Below the pieces are notes generated by a model. That model was not told the DNA's origin, did not search any database, and saw only the letters and a program-made list of their open reading frames with translations. The position numbers and the translations under genes were made by a program. Of a stretch of DNA of 15,068 nt, positions 6,251-13,815 are shown piece by piece. Within the stretch, counting starts at the first letter, position 1; every line of letters begins with the position of its first letter. The DNA comes from Acetobacteraceae bacterium (GTDB taxonomy: Bacteria; Pseudomonadota; Alphaproteobacteria; Acetobacterales; Acetobacteraceae), in the NCBI GenBank assembly GCA_947478535.1, contig CANJXD010000086.1:1-15068 (forward strand), read 5' to 3'.

Positions 6251-8193
6251 CCGCCATTGGCCGGCGCCGCCTCGGCGGGTGAAAGCCCCTCCAGGATGTC
6301 CCGGAACAGCCGTGCCGGCAGCCCGCCGCCGGCCACCTCCGCCATCGGCGCCCCATCATCATTGCCGAGCCAGATCCCGATGATGAGAGCCCCCGCGGCA
6401 ACCGGCGCGATGCCGATGAACCAGGCGTCGCGGAAATCCTGCGTCGTGCCCGTCTTGCCCGCCACGGCCCTCGCACCCGGTGGTTGCGCCGCGCGCCCGG
6501 TGCCGCGCGCAACCACGGCGTCCAGCATCCGCCGCATCGCCTGCGCCGCTTCCGGCGTGGTGACGCGGCGTGCGGCCGGCGGCGCGATGCCAACGGCCTG
6601 GCCATCCGCCCGCGCCGCCGTCAGCCCGCGCGGCTGCGGCAGCAGCCCGCCCGTGGCGAAGGGCGCATAGGCGGCGGCGAGGTCGATCAACGTCACCTCC
6701 CCGGTGCCGAGCGCGATCGTCGCATCGCGCGGGAAGGGGCCGGGCAGGCCGAAGCGCCGTGCCGTCTCCGTCACCGCCCGCGCGCCACCGCCACGTTGCA
6801 GCACACGCACCGCGGCGGTGTTCACGGACTGCGCCAGCGCCTCCTCCAGCGAGATCTCGCCTCGCCCCCGCCAGGCGCCATTGCCGGGGGACCAGCCGCC
6901 CAGGGTCAGCGGCCCATCCGCCACGGTATCCAGCGGCGTCGCCCCGGCTTCCAGCGCGGTCAGGAAGACGAAGGGCTTGAAGGCCGAGCCGGGCTGGCGC
7001 CGCGCCTGCGTCGCACGATTGAACTGGGTAGCGCGGTAATCCCGCCCCCCCGCCATGGCGCGCACATTGCCCGTGGCCGCTTCCAGCACCACCACCGCCC
7101 CCTGGCCAACCCGTGCGCGCTGCCCCTGGCCCGCCAGCAGCGCTTCCAGCCGCTGTTCCACCACCGCCTGCACCCGCAGGTCCAGCGTCGTCCGCAACAC
7201 GAGATCGGCATTGCCGGGAAAGCGGTTGCCGAGGTCCTCCATCACCCAATCCGCGAACCAGCCGGAATCGCGGGACGGGCGCGGCGCGATGCGGATCGAT
7301 TCCGCGGCCGCCGTGGCCTGGCGCTGGGTGATGGCGCCGGTCTCCGCCATTGCATCCAGCACCTCCGCCGCCCGCCGCGCCGCCGCTTCCGGCGCGCTGC
7401 GGGGATTGAGCCGCGAGGGCGCCTTCGGCAGCCCTGCCAGCACCGCGGATTGCCAGAGGTTCAGCCGCGGCGCCGGCACCCCGAAATAGAGCCGCGCCGC
7501 CGCATCCACCCCATAGGCGCCGCCGCCGAGATAGACGCGGTTGAGATAGATCTCGAGCAACTCGTCCTTGGTGAATTTCCATTCCAGCCACAGCGCCATC
7601 ACCGCTTCCTGCGCCTTGCGGCGGAAGCTGCGTTCCGGCGTCAGGAACAGGTTTTTCGCGAGCTGCTGCGTCAGCGTCGAACCGCCCTGGGAAACCCGGC
7701 CGGCAGTGAAGTTCACATAGGCCGCGCGGGCGATGCCAATGGGGTCGATTCCGTAATGGTCGCGAAAGCGCCGGTCCTCGATGGCGATGACGGCCTGCGG
7801 CAGATGCGCCGGCAGGTCCCGCAGCCGCACGATATCCCCCACCACATCGCCGGAGGTCGCGATCACGCGCCCATCCGTCGCTTCCAGGGTCACGCCGGCG
7901 CGGCGGGTGGTGGTCAGCGCGAGGTCCGTGCGCGGCAGATCCCAGATCAGCACCAGCAGCAGCGCGCCGAGCGCAATGCCGCCCCAGATCGTCAGCAGCA
8001 CGAGCCAGCGCAGCCAGCGCCAGGCACCCCGGCGGGCTGCGGGCCTCGCCGCCTCCCGCGTGGCGGCCTTCGGCTGATCCCGCGTGGTGGCCTTCGCCGC
8101 GGGGCTCACCGGGGCACGGCGCGCGGGCGGGCTTTCGGGGGTTGGTCTGCGGGCCATCGCGGGCGCTGTAGCATGGCCCCGCGCGTCGCCCAT
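6247..8193 (-). CDS. Class A penicillin-binding protein (bifunctional transglycosylase/transpeptidase)
   Basis: The 648-residue inner-membrane enzyme polymerises lipid II and cross-links peptidoglycan. It has a basic, Ala/Pro-rich cytoplasmic tail (1-60), one membrane segment (about 61-84), a GT51 transglycosylase domain, and a transpeptidase domain. GT51 motifs are EDRRFRDHYG with catalytic E139, QGGSTLTQQLAKNLFL, and the LLEIYLNRVYLGGGAYG block. Transpeptidase motifs are SAFK with nucleophile S403, SVN at 456-458 and KTGT from 580. The start at 8193 has AGGG 8 bases upstream; ATG at 8157 would shorten the tail by 12 residues and is the alternative. Longer in-frame starts would run into the divergent aldolase gene. 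The length is short for PBP1A, in line with compact PBP1A-type enzymes. It is translationally coupled to the small histidine-kinase-like gene that follows. Confidence 0.92.
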   Translation of the reverse strand: MGDARGHATAPAMARRPTPESPPARRAPVSPAAKATTRDQPKAATREAARPAARRGAWRWLRWLVLLTIWGGIALGALLLVLIWDLPRTDLALTTTRRAGVTLEATDGRVIATSGDVVGDIVRLRDLPAHLPQAVIAIEDRRFRDHYGIDPIGIARAAYVNFTAGRVSQGGSTLTQQLAKNLFLTPERSFRRKAQEAVMALWLEWKFTKDELLEIYLNRVYLGGGAYGVDAAARLYFGVPAPRLNLWQSAVLAGLPKAPSRLNPRSAPEAAARRAAEVLDAMAETGAITQRQATAAAESIRIAPRPSRDSGWFADWVMEDLGNRFPGNADLVLRTTLDLRVQAVVEQRLEALLAGQGQRARVGQGAVVVLEAATGNVRAMAGGRDYRATQFNRATQARRQPGSAFKPFVFLTALEAGATPLDTVADGPLTLGGWSPGNGAWRGRGEISLEEALAQSVNTAAVRVLQRGGGARAVTETARRFGLPGPFPRDATIALGTGEVTLIDLAAAYAPFATGGLLPQPRGLTAARADGQAVGIAPPAARRVTTPEAAQAMRRMLDAVVARGTGRAAQPPGARAVAGKTGTTQDFRDAWFIGIAPVAAGALIIGIWLGNDDGAPMAEVAGGGLPARLFRDILEGLSPAEAAPANGG

Positions 8194-8284
8194 AAGCAGA
8201 ACCCTAGGCAGCCATAACCCTGCCTCGGATTGACGCCCCCGGCCGTCGCCCGCAGGCTCCGCGCCATCAGCCCGAGGAACGACC
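8194..8284. promoter_or_regulatory. Divergent promoter region with a 6-bp inverted repeat
   Basis: The penicillin-binding protein gene and the aldolase gene start back to back across these 91 bases. AGGCAG (8206-8211) and CTGCCT (8220-8225) form a perfect inverted repeat with an eight-base spacer, which could be a small operator or leader hairpin of the penicillin-binding protein mRNA. TTGACG at 8230-8235 is a possible -35 box for the aldolase gene, but no good -10 follows at the usual distance. Confidence 0.35.
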
Positions 8285-9088
8285 ATGTCCGCAAAGCCCG
8301 AAGATTTCCTGCGCAATCGCGTGCGCGAAAAGCTCGCCCGCGATGAGGTCGTGGCCTCGATGATCGTGCGCCTCGTGCGCGGAGTGGAAATCGCGCAGAT
8401 CGCCGCCAGCGCCGGCTTCGACACGATCTATGTCGACCTCGAACACTGCCCGCTCTCGCTCGACACCACCGGGCAGATCTGCATGGCCGCGCTGTCCGCC
8501 GGCATCACGCCCTTCGTGCGCGTGCCCGCGCTGACGTCCGAGTATATCGGCCGCGTGCTCGATGCAGGCTCGCTCGGCATCATCGCGCCGCATGTGCGTT
8601 CGGCCACCGAGGCGAAGGAGGTCGTCAGCATGGCGCGCTTCGCCCCGCTCGGCACGCGCTCCGCCTCCGGCAACCTGCCGCAATTCGGCTTCCGCAGCTT
8701 CCCCGCCAAGCTCGCCAACCCGGTGCTGGACGCCGCCACCATGGTGATCCCGATGGTGGAGACGCTGGAGGCACTGGAGAAGGTGGAGGAGATCGTCGCG
8801 GTGGATGGCGTGGACATGGTCCTCGTCGGCACCAACGACCTGACGGCGGAAATGGGCATCCCCGGCCAGTATGACGATCCGCGCGTGCGCGCCGCCTTCC
8901 AGCGGATCATCACCGCCGCGCGCAACGTCGGCAAGCATGTCGGCATCGGCGGCCTCGCCAGCCGGCCGGATCTGGTGGCGGAGATCGTGGGCATGGGTGC
9001 CCGCTTCGTCTCCACCGGCAACGACCTCGGCTTCCTCCACGCCGCCTGCACGGCGAAGGCCAAGGAAGTGCACGCGCTGAAGGTGTGA
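8285..9088 (+). CDS. HpcH/HpaI-family class II aldolase
   Basis: The 267-residue protein belongs to the metal-dependent pyruvate aldolase family that includes 4-hydroxy-2-oxo-heptanedioate aldolase (HpcH/HpaI). Expected residues are in order: H54 in YVDLEH (base), R79 in FVRVPA (pyruvate binding), the GIIAPHV segment near 98-104, E159 in PMVET and D185 in GTNDL (metal ligands). The length is close to the usual 250-270. GAGGA seven bases upstream of the ATG supports the start. It stands alone on its strand, divergent from the penicillin-binding protein gene and convergent with the NHL gene, so it is not in an operon. The natural substrate, a 4-hydroxy-2-oxo acid or similar, cannot be assigned; citrate-lyase-beta-like C-C lyases are the nearest alternative. 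Confidence 0.87.
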   Translation: MSAKPEDFLRNRVREKLARDEVVASMIVRLVRGVEIAQIAASAGFDTIYVDLEHCPLSLDTTGQICMAALSAGITPFVRVPALTSEYIGRVLDAGSLGIIAPHVRSATEAKEVVSMARFAPLGTRSASGNLPQFGFRSFPAKLANPVLDAATMVIPMVETLEALEKVEEIVAVDGVDMVLVGTNDLTAEMGIPGQYDDPRVRAAFQRIITAARNVGKHVGIGGLASRPDLVAEIVGMGARFVSTGNDLGFLHAACTAKAKEVHALKV

Positions 9089-9094
9089 AGGGCT

Positions 9095-9110
9095 GGGGGC
9101 GAAAGCCCCC
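9095..9110. terminator. Hairpin between convergent genes
   Basis: GGGGGC, a GAAA tetraloop and GCCCCC form a perfect 6-bp stem seven bases after the aldolase stop codon. On the other strand its last base is the end of the NHL gene's stop codon (9110-9112). No long T-tract follows in either direction, so efficiency is uncertain, but placement between convergent ends fits a shared bidirectional terminator. Confidence 0.6.
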
Positions 9111-10078
9111 TATTCCGCCGGCAGCTTCCGCAACTTCTTCAGGCAGGGCAGCCCCTCCGCCGGCGGCGGGCCGAGGTCATACCGCGCCCAGGCGGACCTC
9201 GAGACCTCCCCCACATAGATGTCGCCGCGCTCATCCACCGCGATGCCGTGCGGCGAGATGAACTGGTCCGGCCGCGTCCCCGCAGTAGGCGCGCCGAGCC
9301 GCGCCAGCACCTTGCCCTCCATCGTGCACACCGCGACGCGCGGGCCGAGATTGGGTGCCTTGCAGTTGATGGCGAAACCCGGCCCTGTCTCCCCGATATA
9401 GCAATGCGGACAGGCGCCGCGGGTCATGAACAGGGCGCTCGGCCGGTGCAGGTTGTTCCATTGCGTCTGGTAGCGGCCCTTGCCGTCGAAGACCTGGACG
9501 CGATGGTTCTCCCGGTCCGCGACATAGACGTAGCCGGCCGCGTCGGTGGCGATGTTGTGCGGGATGTTGAACTGGCCGGGATCGCAACCAGATTCCCCCC
9601 AGGAGAACAGCAGCCGCCCCGCGGGGTCGAATTTGTGCACGCGCGGATTGCCGTAGCCGTCGGAGACGTAGATGTCCCCCTCCGGCGACAGCGCGGTATG
9701 GGTGCAGCGGCAGAAGGGCTCACCGGACATGTAGGGCTTCGGTTGCCCCGGCGTGCCGATCTCCAGCAGCACCTTCCCTTCCGGCGTGCAGCGGCGGACG
9801 CTGTGATTGCCGTCATCGGTGCAGAGGATGCTGCCATCCGGACACAGGCTCAGCCCATGCGGGCGCTTGAACAGCTCGTAGCCCCAACTCGTCAGGAAAT
9901 CCCCGGCGCGGTTGAACACCGTCATCGGGTGCTGGCCGCGGCTGAAGATGTAGACGCGGTCCCGCGCATCATCGACGCAGATCGCCGCGACCTCACGGAA
10001 GCTCCAGCCCTCCGGCAGGCGCCCCCAGCCCTCGACGACCTCATAGCGCCACGCGCCGCTGCCCAGGATGGTGGTCAT
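9110..10078 (-). CDS. NHL-repeat beta-propeller protein (peptidylamidoglycolate lyase-like family)
   Basis: The 322-residue product is a beta-propeller of NHL repeats. Blades are seen at about residues 28-66, 72-107, 127-163, 172-209 and 274-300, each with a pattern such as PHGLSLCPDGSILCTDDGNH or FNIPHNIATDAAGYVYVADR. Bacterial proteins like this are often labelled peptidyl-alpha-hydroxyglycine alpha-amidating lyase, by similarity to the animal PAL propeller. There is no direct evidence for that reaction, and SMP-30-like lactonase or a scaffold role are alternatives. There is no signal peptide. The start at 10078 is preferred because AAGGGCAAGG lies just upstream and an in-frame ATG further out would overlap the preceding gene. 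It is the last gene of a four-gene minus-strand run, 11 bases after the Bug receptor gene. Confidence 0.75.
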   Translation of the reverse strand: MTTILGSGAWRYEVVEGWGRLPEGWSFREVAAICVDDARDRVYIFSRGQHPMTVFNRAGDFLTSWGYELFKRPHGLSLCPDGSILCTDDGNHSVRRCTPEGKVLLEIGTPGQPKPYMSGEPFCRCTHTALSPEGDIYVSDGYGNPRVHKFDPAGRLLFSWGESGCDPGQFNIPHNIATDAAGYVYVADRENHRVQVFDGKGRYQTQWNNLHRPSALFMTRGACPHCYIGETGPGFAINCKAPNLGPRVAVCTMEGKVLARLGAPTAGTRPDQFISPHGIAVDERGDIYVGEVSRSAWARYDLGPPPAEGLPCLKKLRKLPAE

Positions 10079-10089
10079 GGCCTTGCCCT

Positions 10090-11091
10090 TCAATTCGCCG
10101 TCGCGCCGGATTCCCGAACGATGGCGCCCCAATGCTCGATCTCCCGCGCCTGGTATTCCTTGAACGCGGCGGGGCCGAGCAGCCCGGGGTCCAGCCCCTG
10201 GTCGATCAGCCGTCGCGTCACGCCGGGATCGGCCATCGCCGTCGACAGCGCCTCATACAGCCGCGCCAGGATCGGCTCGGGCAACCGCGCCGGGCCGAAC
10301 ATGCCGAACCAGCTGTCGGCGACCATGCCGGCCAGCCCCTGCTCGATCGCCGTCGGCACCTCCGGCGCCTGCGCCGTGCGGCGTTCGGATGTCACCGCGA
10401 TGGCGCGCAGTCGGCCTTCACGCACATGCGGCAGCACGGCGACGGTGTAGATCATCATCGGCACCTGCCCCGCGATCACCGCCGTCAGCCCCTGGCCGAT
10501 ATTGGTGTAGGGCACCAGGGTGAGGTTCGCCCCGTGCCGCAGCCGCAGCAGTTCCCCCGCCAGGCCGTTCGAGGTCCCGCGGCTGCTGGCGACGAAGGGC
10601 ACGCCCTCCGGCCGGCTGCGCGAATAGGCGATCAGTTCCGGCAGCGTCCGCGCCGGCACCGAGGGATGCACGACGATCAGGTTGGCGGAGGTGCACATCC
10701 GCCCGATCGGCGTGAAGTCCCGCAGCAGGTCATAGGGCAGCGACGGCAGGATGGAGGCGGCGATGGCGTGGGAGGACACCGCCCCCACCGCGATGGTGTA
10801 GCCATCCGGCGCCGCGCGCGCGACCGGCTCGCTGCCCACCACGCCGAAGGCCCCGGCGCGGTTCTCGATCACCATGGGCTGGCCGAGCTTCTCCGCCATC
10901 ACCGGCAGCACGGTGCGGGCCATGATGTCGGTGGCCGAGCCCGGACCGAAGGGCACCAGCACGCGGATCGACCGCGTCGGGAAGGACTGCGCCGCGGCGC
11001 CCCCTGCGCCCTGCAGCATCGGCGCGCCCTGCAGCATCGCCGCGCCCAGCACCGCGCCGGCCGCCCGCCGCCCCATGCGAATTCCGCCCAT
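10090..11091 (-). CDS. Second Bug/TctC-family substrate-binding protein
   Basis: This 333-residue exported receptor has all the Bug landmarks: FPTRSIRVLVPFGPGSATD, VIENRAGAFGVVGSE, APDGYTIAVG, YDLLRDFTPIGRM, PYTNIGQGLTAVIAGQVPMM, and EVPTAIEQGLAGM. The signal peptide is long (about residues 1-35, ending AAAQS) because of an 18-base tandem duplication that repeats the MLQGA motif. GGAGG, 6-7 bases before the ATG at 11091, is a very strong ribosome site. The gene lies between a TauD-type dioxygenase gene (60 bases upstream) and the NHL gene (11 bases downstream), so its ligand may be the substrate of that pathway. No TctA/TctB genes are near. It is clearly divergent from the other Bug protein at 3114-4085, so it is not a recent duplicate. 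Confidence 0.9.
   Translation of the reverse strand: MGGIRMGRRAAGAVLGAAMLQGAPMLQGAGGAAAQSFPTRSIRVLVPFGPGSATDIMARTVLPVMAEKLGQPMVIENRAGAFGVVGSEPVARAAPDGYTIAVGAVSSHAIAASILPSLPYDLLRDFTPIGRMCTSANLIVVHPSVPARTLPELIAYSRSRPEGVPFVASSRGTSNGLAGELLRLRHGANLTLVPYTNIGQGLTAVIAGQVPMMIYTVAVLPHVREGRLRAIAVTSERRTAQAPEVPTAIEQGLAGMVADSWFGMFGPARLPEPILARLYEALSTAMADPGVTRRLIDQGLDPGLLGPAAFKEYQAREIEHWGAIVRESGATAN
11006..11041 (-). repeat. 18-bp tandem duplication in the signal-peptide region of the second Bug gene
   Basis: Two 18-base units (11006-11023 and 11024-11041), differing at one base, encode MLQGAP-like and MLQGAA-like hexapeptides inside the signal peptide. The in-frame duplication lengthens the hydrophobic part. 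Confidence 0.85.
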
Positions 11092-11128
11092 CGTCCCTCC
11101 TCCCGCCGCTTCGCGCGGCGCTATTCTT

Positions 11129-11160
11129 CTGGCTACGCCGCCACGCCCTGGCTACGCCGC
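11129..11160. repeat. 13-bp direct repeat over the end of the dioxygenase gene
   Basis: CTGGCTACGCCGC occurs at 11129-11141 and 11148-11160. The second copy contains the stop codon (11152-11154) and last alanine codons of the TauD-type gene, so the first copy looks like a 19-base duplication of the gene's 3' end into the gap before the Bug gene. Confidence 0.8.
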
Positions 11161-12054
11161 TAGGCCGAGGTGCCGGCGCTGGAAGTCCGGGTCGAAGATC
11201 CGGTCCGCCAGCACCTGGCAGCGCTTCATCAGGCGATGCTCATCCGGCCGGTAATCCGGCACCGCGTAGTGCCAGGTGCCGAGGTGGTCCCACAGCAGCA
11301 CGTCGCCCACCGCCCAGCGATGCACGTAGCGATATTTCGGCAGCAGGATGTGCTCGAACAGCCCGGCCAGGACCGCGTCGCTCTCGGCTTCCGGCAGTTC
11401 GTTGATGCGGGTGGTGAAGCCGGGGTTCACATAGATCACCGGGCGGCCGGTGATCGGGTGCGTCAGCAGCGTCGGGTGCACCACCGGCGGCAAGGCGGCG
11501 CGCTGGGCCGGCGTCAGCGGCGGGCGCGTGCTGCCCTTCTCGCGGCGCATATGCTCCCAGTATTTGTCGAGGTCATGCGTCGCCGTCGTGCCTTCCAGCC
11601 GCCGGCGCAGCGTCTCCGGCAGGTCGGCGCAGGCGGCCTGGGTATTGGTGAATTCCGTCGCCCCACGCGGCGCGCCGTCCCGCATCGGCACGCGCAGCGC
11701 CACCAGCACGTTCACGAAGCCCGGCACGGCGGAATAGGTCATGTCCGTGTGCCAGTCCTGCCCCGCATCGGGCAGGCCGATGTTGCGCCCGTTCTCCACC
11801 ACGTTGGACAGGATGGAGACATCCGGCATCCCCGGCTCCGACAGCGCCGTGTTCTTCGCCGCCAGGAGCGAGCCGAACCGCGATGACAGCGCGCGCAGCG
11901 CCGCCGGGTCGATCGCCTGGCCGGGAAAGCGCAGCACGCCATACTCGCCCAGGGCGCGCAGGATGCGATTGAAATCCGCCTCGGCCAGGGGGTCGGAGAG
12001 ATCGATCTCCGACACCACAGCGCCCAGTGACTCGCCCGTCGGCGCGATCCGCAT
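11152..12054 (-). CDS. TauD/TfdA-family Fe(II)/2-oxoglutarate-dependent dioxygenase
   Basis: The 300-residue enzyme has the jelly-roll oxygenase signature: WHTDMTYSAVPG with iron ligands H102 and D104, the distal histidine H262 in TWHYAVPDY, and the 2-oxoglutarate-binding arginine in the HRLMKRC segment (R274-R278). Family members hydroxylate a carbon next to a leaving group such as sulfonate or aryloxy, using O2 and 2-oxoglutarate; length fits (TauD about 283). The start at 12054 has GGAGGAGGGG upstream, an excellent site. It lies downstream of the exported lyase gene and upstream of a Bug receptor gene. Taurine itself is not indicated, since no taurine ABC transporter is present; an imported organic acid, sulfonate or amino acid is possible. 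It is cytoplasmic. Confidence 0.9.
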   Translation of the reverse strand: MRIAPTGESLGAVVSEIDLSDPLAEADFNRILRALGEYGVLRFPGQAIDPAALRALSSRFGSLLAAKNTALSEPGMPDVSILSNVVENGRNIGLPDAGQDWHTDMTYSAVPGFVNVLVALRVPMRDGAPRGATEFTNTQAACADLPETLRRRLEGTTATHDLDKYWEHMRREKGSTRPPLTPAQRAALPPVVHPTLLTHPITGRPVIYVNPGFTTRINELPEAESDAVLAGLFEHILLPKYRYVHRWAVGDVLLWDHLGTWHYAVPDYRPDEHRLMKRCQVLADRIFDPDFQRRHLGLAA

Positions 12055-12143
12055 GCCGTCCCCTCCTCCCGCTTGATCGCCCCAACTTGGCAACAGTGTG
12101 CTGGCAGCGTCGCCTGGGGCGGAAGACGGCAATTCAGCGGGAA

Positions 12144-12164
12144 GCCATAGCCGCGGCTTATGGC
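12144..12164 (-). other. Bulged hairpin over the lyase stop codon
   Basis: GCCATAGCC (12144-12152) pairs with the segment at 12155-12164 with one bulged base, and the stop codon of the lyase gene lies inside the right arm. A further weak inverted repeat, CGCCCCA (12078-12084) with TGGGGCG (12115-12121), sits in the same 103-base gap. Either may modulate read-through into the dioxygenase gene, but there is no T-tract. Confidence 0.4.
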
Positions 12165-13648
12165 GCGCGACGCAGCGCCTCGAATTGCGCGTCGAGCGCC
12201 GCCGCCGCACCGGTCAGCGCCGCCCGCCGCCCCGCCAGCCAGGCCTCATCCACCGCCAGCCGGGCCCCCTGCGCGGCGAGAATCCGCGCAACCTCGGCCG
12301 GCTGCGGGCCGCCGAGGCCGAGGCTGGAGCGCACCATGTTCTGCGCCGTCAGCGATTCCCGGAAGCGCGCTTCCGTCAACGGAAAAGCCTCCGCCTGGCC
12401 CGGCGTATGCCGCGCCGTCTCGGCATACAGGCGCACGACCTCCGCGAAATCCAGCGCCGCCGGCCGCAGACCCCGCCCTCGCCCGTAATTCACCAGCTCC
12501 GACGCGAAATGATGGCCGAGGCGGAAGGGCACATTCGCCTCCCGCTGCAACACATCGGCCAATTCCGTCGTGGTCGCGTAATCCGCATCCACTTCCTCCA
12601 GCGCCCGCGTCGCGTCGAAGCGCAGCGCGCCGAACAGCGCCGCCATGTCCCGCTGCAGCCGCCCCCCCGCCGCCAGCGCGTCCCGCGCCTCCTGCCCCCG
12701 ATACTCGATCACGCCGGGGCCAATGTTGTGGGAGACGAGCAGCGCCGTCTGCGCCGCGCCGATCGCGTGGCTCGCCTGGCCGCGCGCATTCAGCAGCGGC
12801 ACCGGGTTGCGCTTCTGCGGCATGATGGAACTGCTGCCCATCGTCTCCGCCGCCAGCACGAACCAGGGGCGCGTCTGGCGGTACTGGTCGAGCAGATCCG
12901 CCAGCAGCGCCCCGGCCGTGACGCCGCCGGCCATGGCCAGCGAGGCCATTTCCACATTCAGGTCGAAGCCGGAGACGTGGTTCGCATCGAAGGAATTCTC
13001 CACCGGCCCGTCAAAGCCGAGCAGCGTGGCCAATTGCCGCCGATCCACCGGGAACGACGACGTGCCGACCGCCGCCGCGCCAAGCGGCGAGAGGTTGAGC
13101 CGCGCCCAGCCTTCCCGCGTGCGGTCCGCCTGGCGTTCCAGCGCGCCGAGCCAGCCCGAAAGGTAGTGCCCAAGCGTGATGGGCTGCGCCTGCACGCCCA
13201 TGGTGTAGGCCGGCATGATCGCATCCGGCGCCGTATTGGCCAGCCGCAGCAGTGCCGCGCGCCACTGGTTGAGGCTCGCGGCGTTGTCGAGGAAGGCATC
13301 GCGCAGGAACAGGCGATGGGTGGTGGACCCCATATCCTGCCGGCTGCGCCCGGAATGCATCCGCGTCACCTCCGGCCCCCCCGATGCGACCAGGCGGGGC
13401 TCCACGCGGAGATAATCGGCCGGGCGTTCTGCGCCGGGGCGTGCCCCCTCCGCGATCACCGCGGCGACGGCCTTGGCGATATCCGCCCCCAATGCGCGAT
13501 CAACGATGCCGGTCGAGACCACCATGACGGTGGAGGCCTTGTTCATCTCGCCGATCCAATGGAAGGCGTCGCGCGGCTGCGCCTCCGCCACGCCGAGGCC
13601 CAATGTGGTGGCGCAGGCGACGCCTGCGGCGATGTGGCGTGCGATCAT
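12158..13648 (-). CDS. Exported argininosuccinate-lyase-like protein (fumarase/aspartase superfamily)
   Basis: The 496-residue protein matches argininosuccinate lyase along its length. It has HSGRSRQD (98-105; argininosuccinate lyase HTGRSRND) and the superfamily signature GSSSIMPQKRNP (271-282), which carries the catalytic serine loop. The superfamily cleaves C-N or C-O bonds to release fumarate. Two things are odd. Residues 1-23 form a clear Sec-type signal peptide ending AEA/QP. Also, in the YTHLQ motif the histidine is replaced: YTMGVQAQP has M150. The start at 13648 is backed by AGGGGA eight bases upstream, and the signal peptide begins there. A substrate other than argininosuccinate is therefore likely, for example an N-substituted aspartate; this is inference. 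It is the first gene of the run with the dioxygenase, Bug receptor and NHL genes, and diverges from a hydrolase gene. Confidence 0.85.
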   Translation of the reverse strand: MIARHIAAGVACATTLGLGVAEAQPRDAFHWIGEMNKASTVMVVSTGIVDRALGADIAKAVAAVIAEGARPGAERPADYLRVEPRLVASGGPEVTRMHSGRSRQDMGSTTHRLFLRDAFLDNAASLNQWRAALLRLANTAPDAIMPAYTMGVQAQPITLGHYLSGWLGALERQADRTREGWARLNLSPLGAAAVGTSSFPVDRRQLATLLGFDGPVENSFDANHVSGFDLNVEMASLAMAGGVTAGALLADLLDQYRQTRPWFVLAAETMGSSSIMPQKRNPVPLLNARGQASHAIGAAQTALLVSHNIGPGVIEYRGQEARDALAAGGRLQRDMAALFGALRFDATRALEEVDADYATTTELADVLQREANVPFRLGHHFASELVNYGRGRGLRPAALDFAEVVRLYAETARHTPGQAEAFPLTEARFRESLTAQNMVRSSLGLGGPQPAEVARILAAQGARLAVDEAWLAGRRAALTGAAAALDAQFEALRRAP

Positions 13649-13815
13649 GGATGCGTTCCCCTTGCCTGCGCGCCGATCTTTCACCAGTGCCGCCCCCGCG
13701 CCAAGCGCGGAACGCTGCGCGGCTGGCCGTTGCGGGCGAGCGGCGCCCATGCGACCCCTCCTGCCCCGCCGCGCCGGTGCCGATCGGCCTGGATGAAGAA
13801 ACTGGACCGAACCGC
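13649..13815. promoter_or_regulatory. Divergent intergenic region between the lyase and hydrolase genes
   Basis: These 167 bases separate two genes that start back to back, so both promoters are expected here. A perfect 10-base palindrome, GCCGATCGGC, lies at 13779-13788, 27 bases before the hydrolase start, and could be a regulator site. No clear -35/-10 pair was recognised and no regulator gene is adjacent. Confidence 0.3.

Noticed and set aside
6484..8217. A 577-residue plus-strand open frame opposite the penicillin-binding protein
   Set aside because: The opposite frame has every class A penicillin-binding protein motif; this one has none and is Arg/Pro/His-rich.
8194..8424. N-terminal extension of the penicillin-binding protein to 8424
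   Set aside because: It would overlap the divergent aldolase gene by 140 bases and has no ribosome site; the added residues do not look like a cytoplasmic tail.
13603..13815. N-terminal extension of the hydrolase gene to 13603
   Set aside because: It would run into the start of the divergent lyase gene, is Arg-rich, and has no ribosome site.
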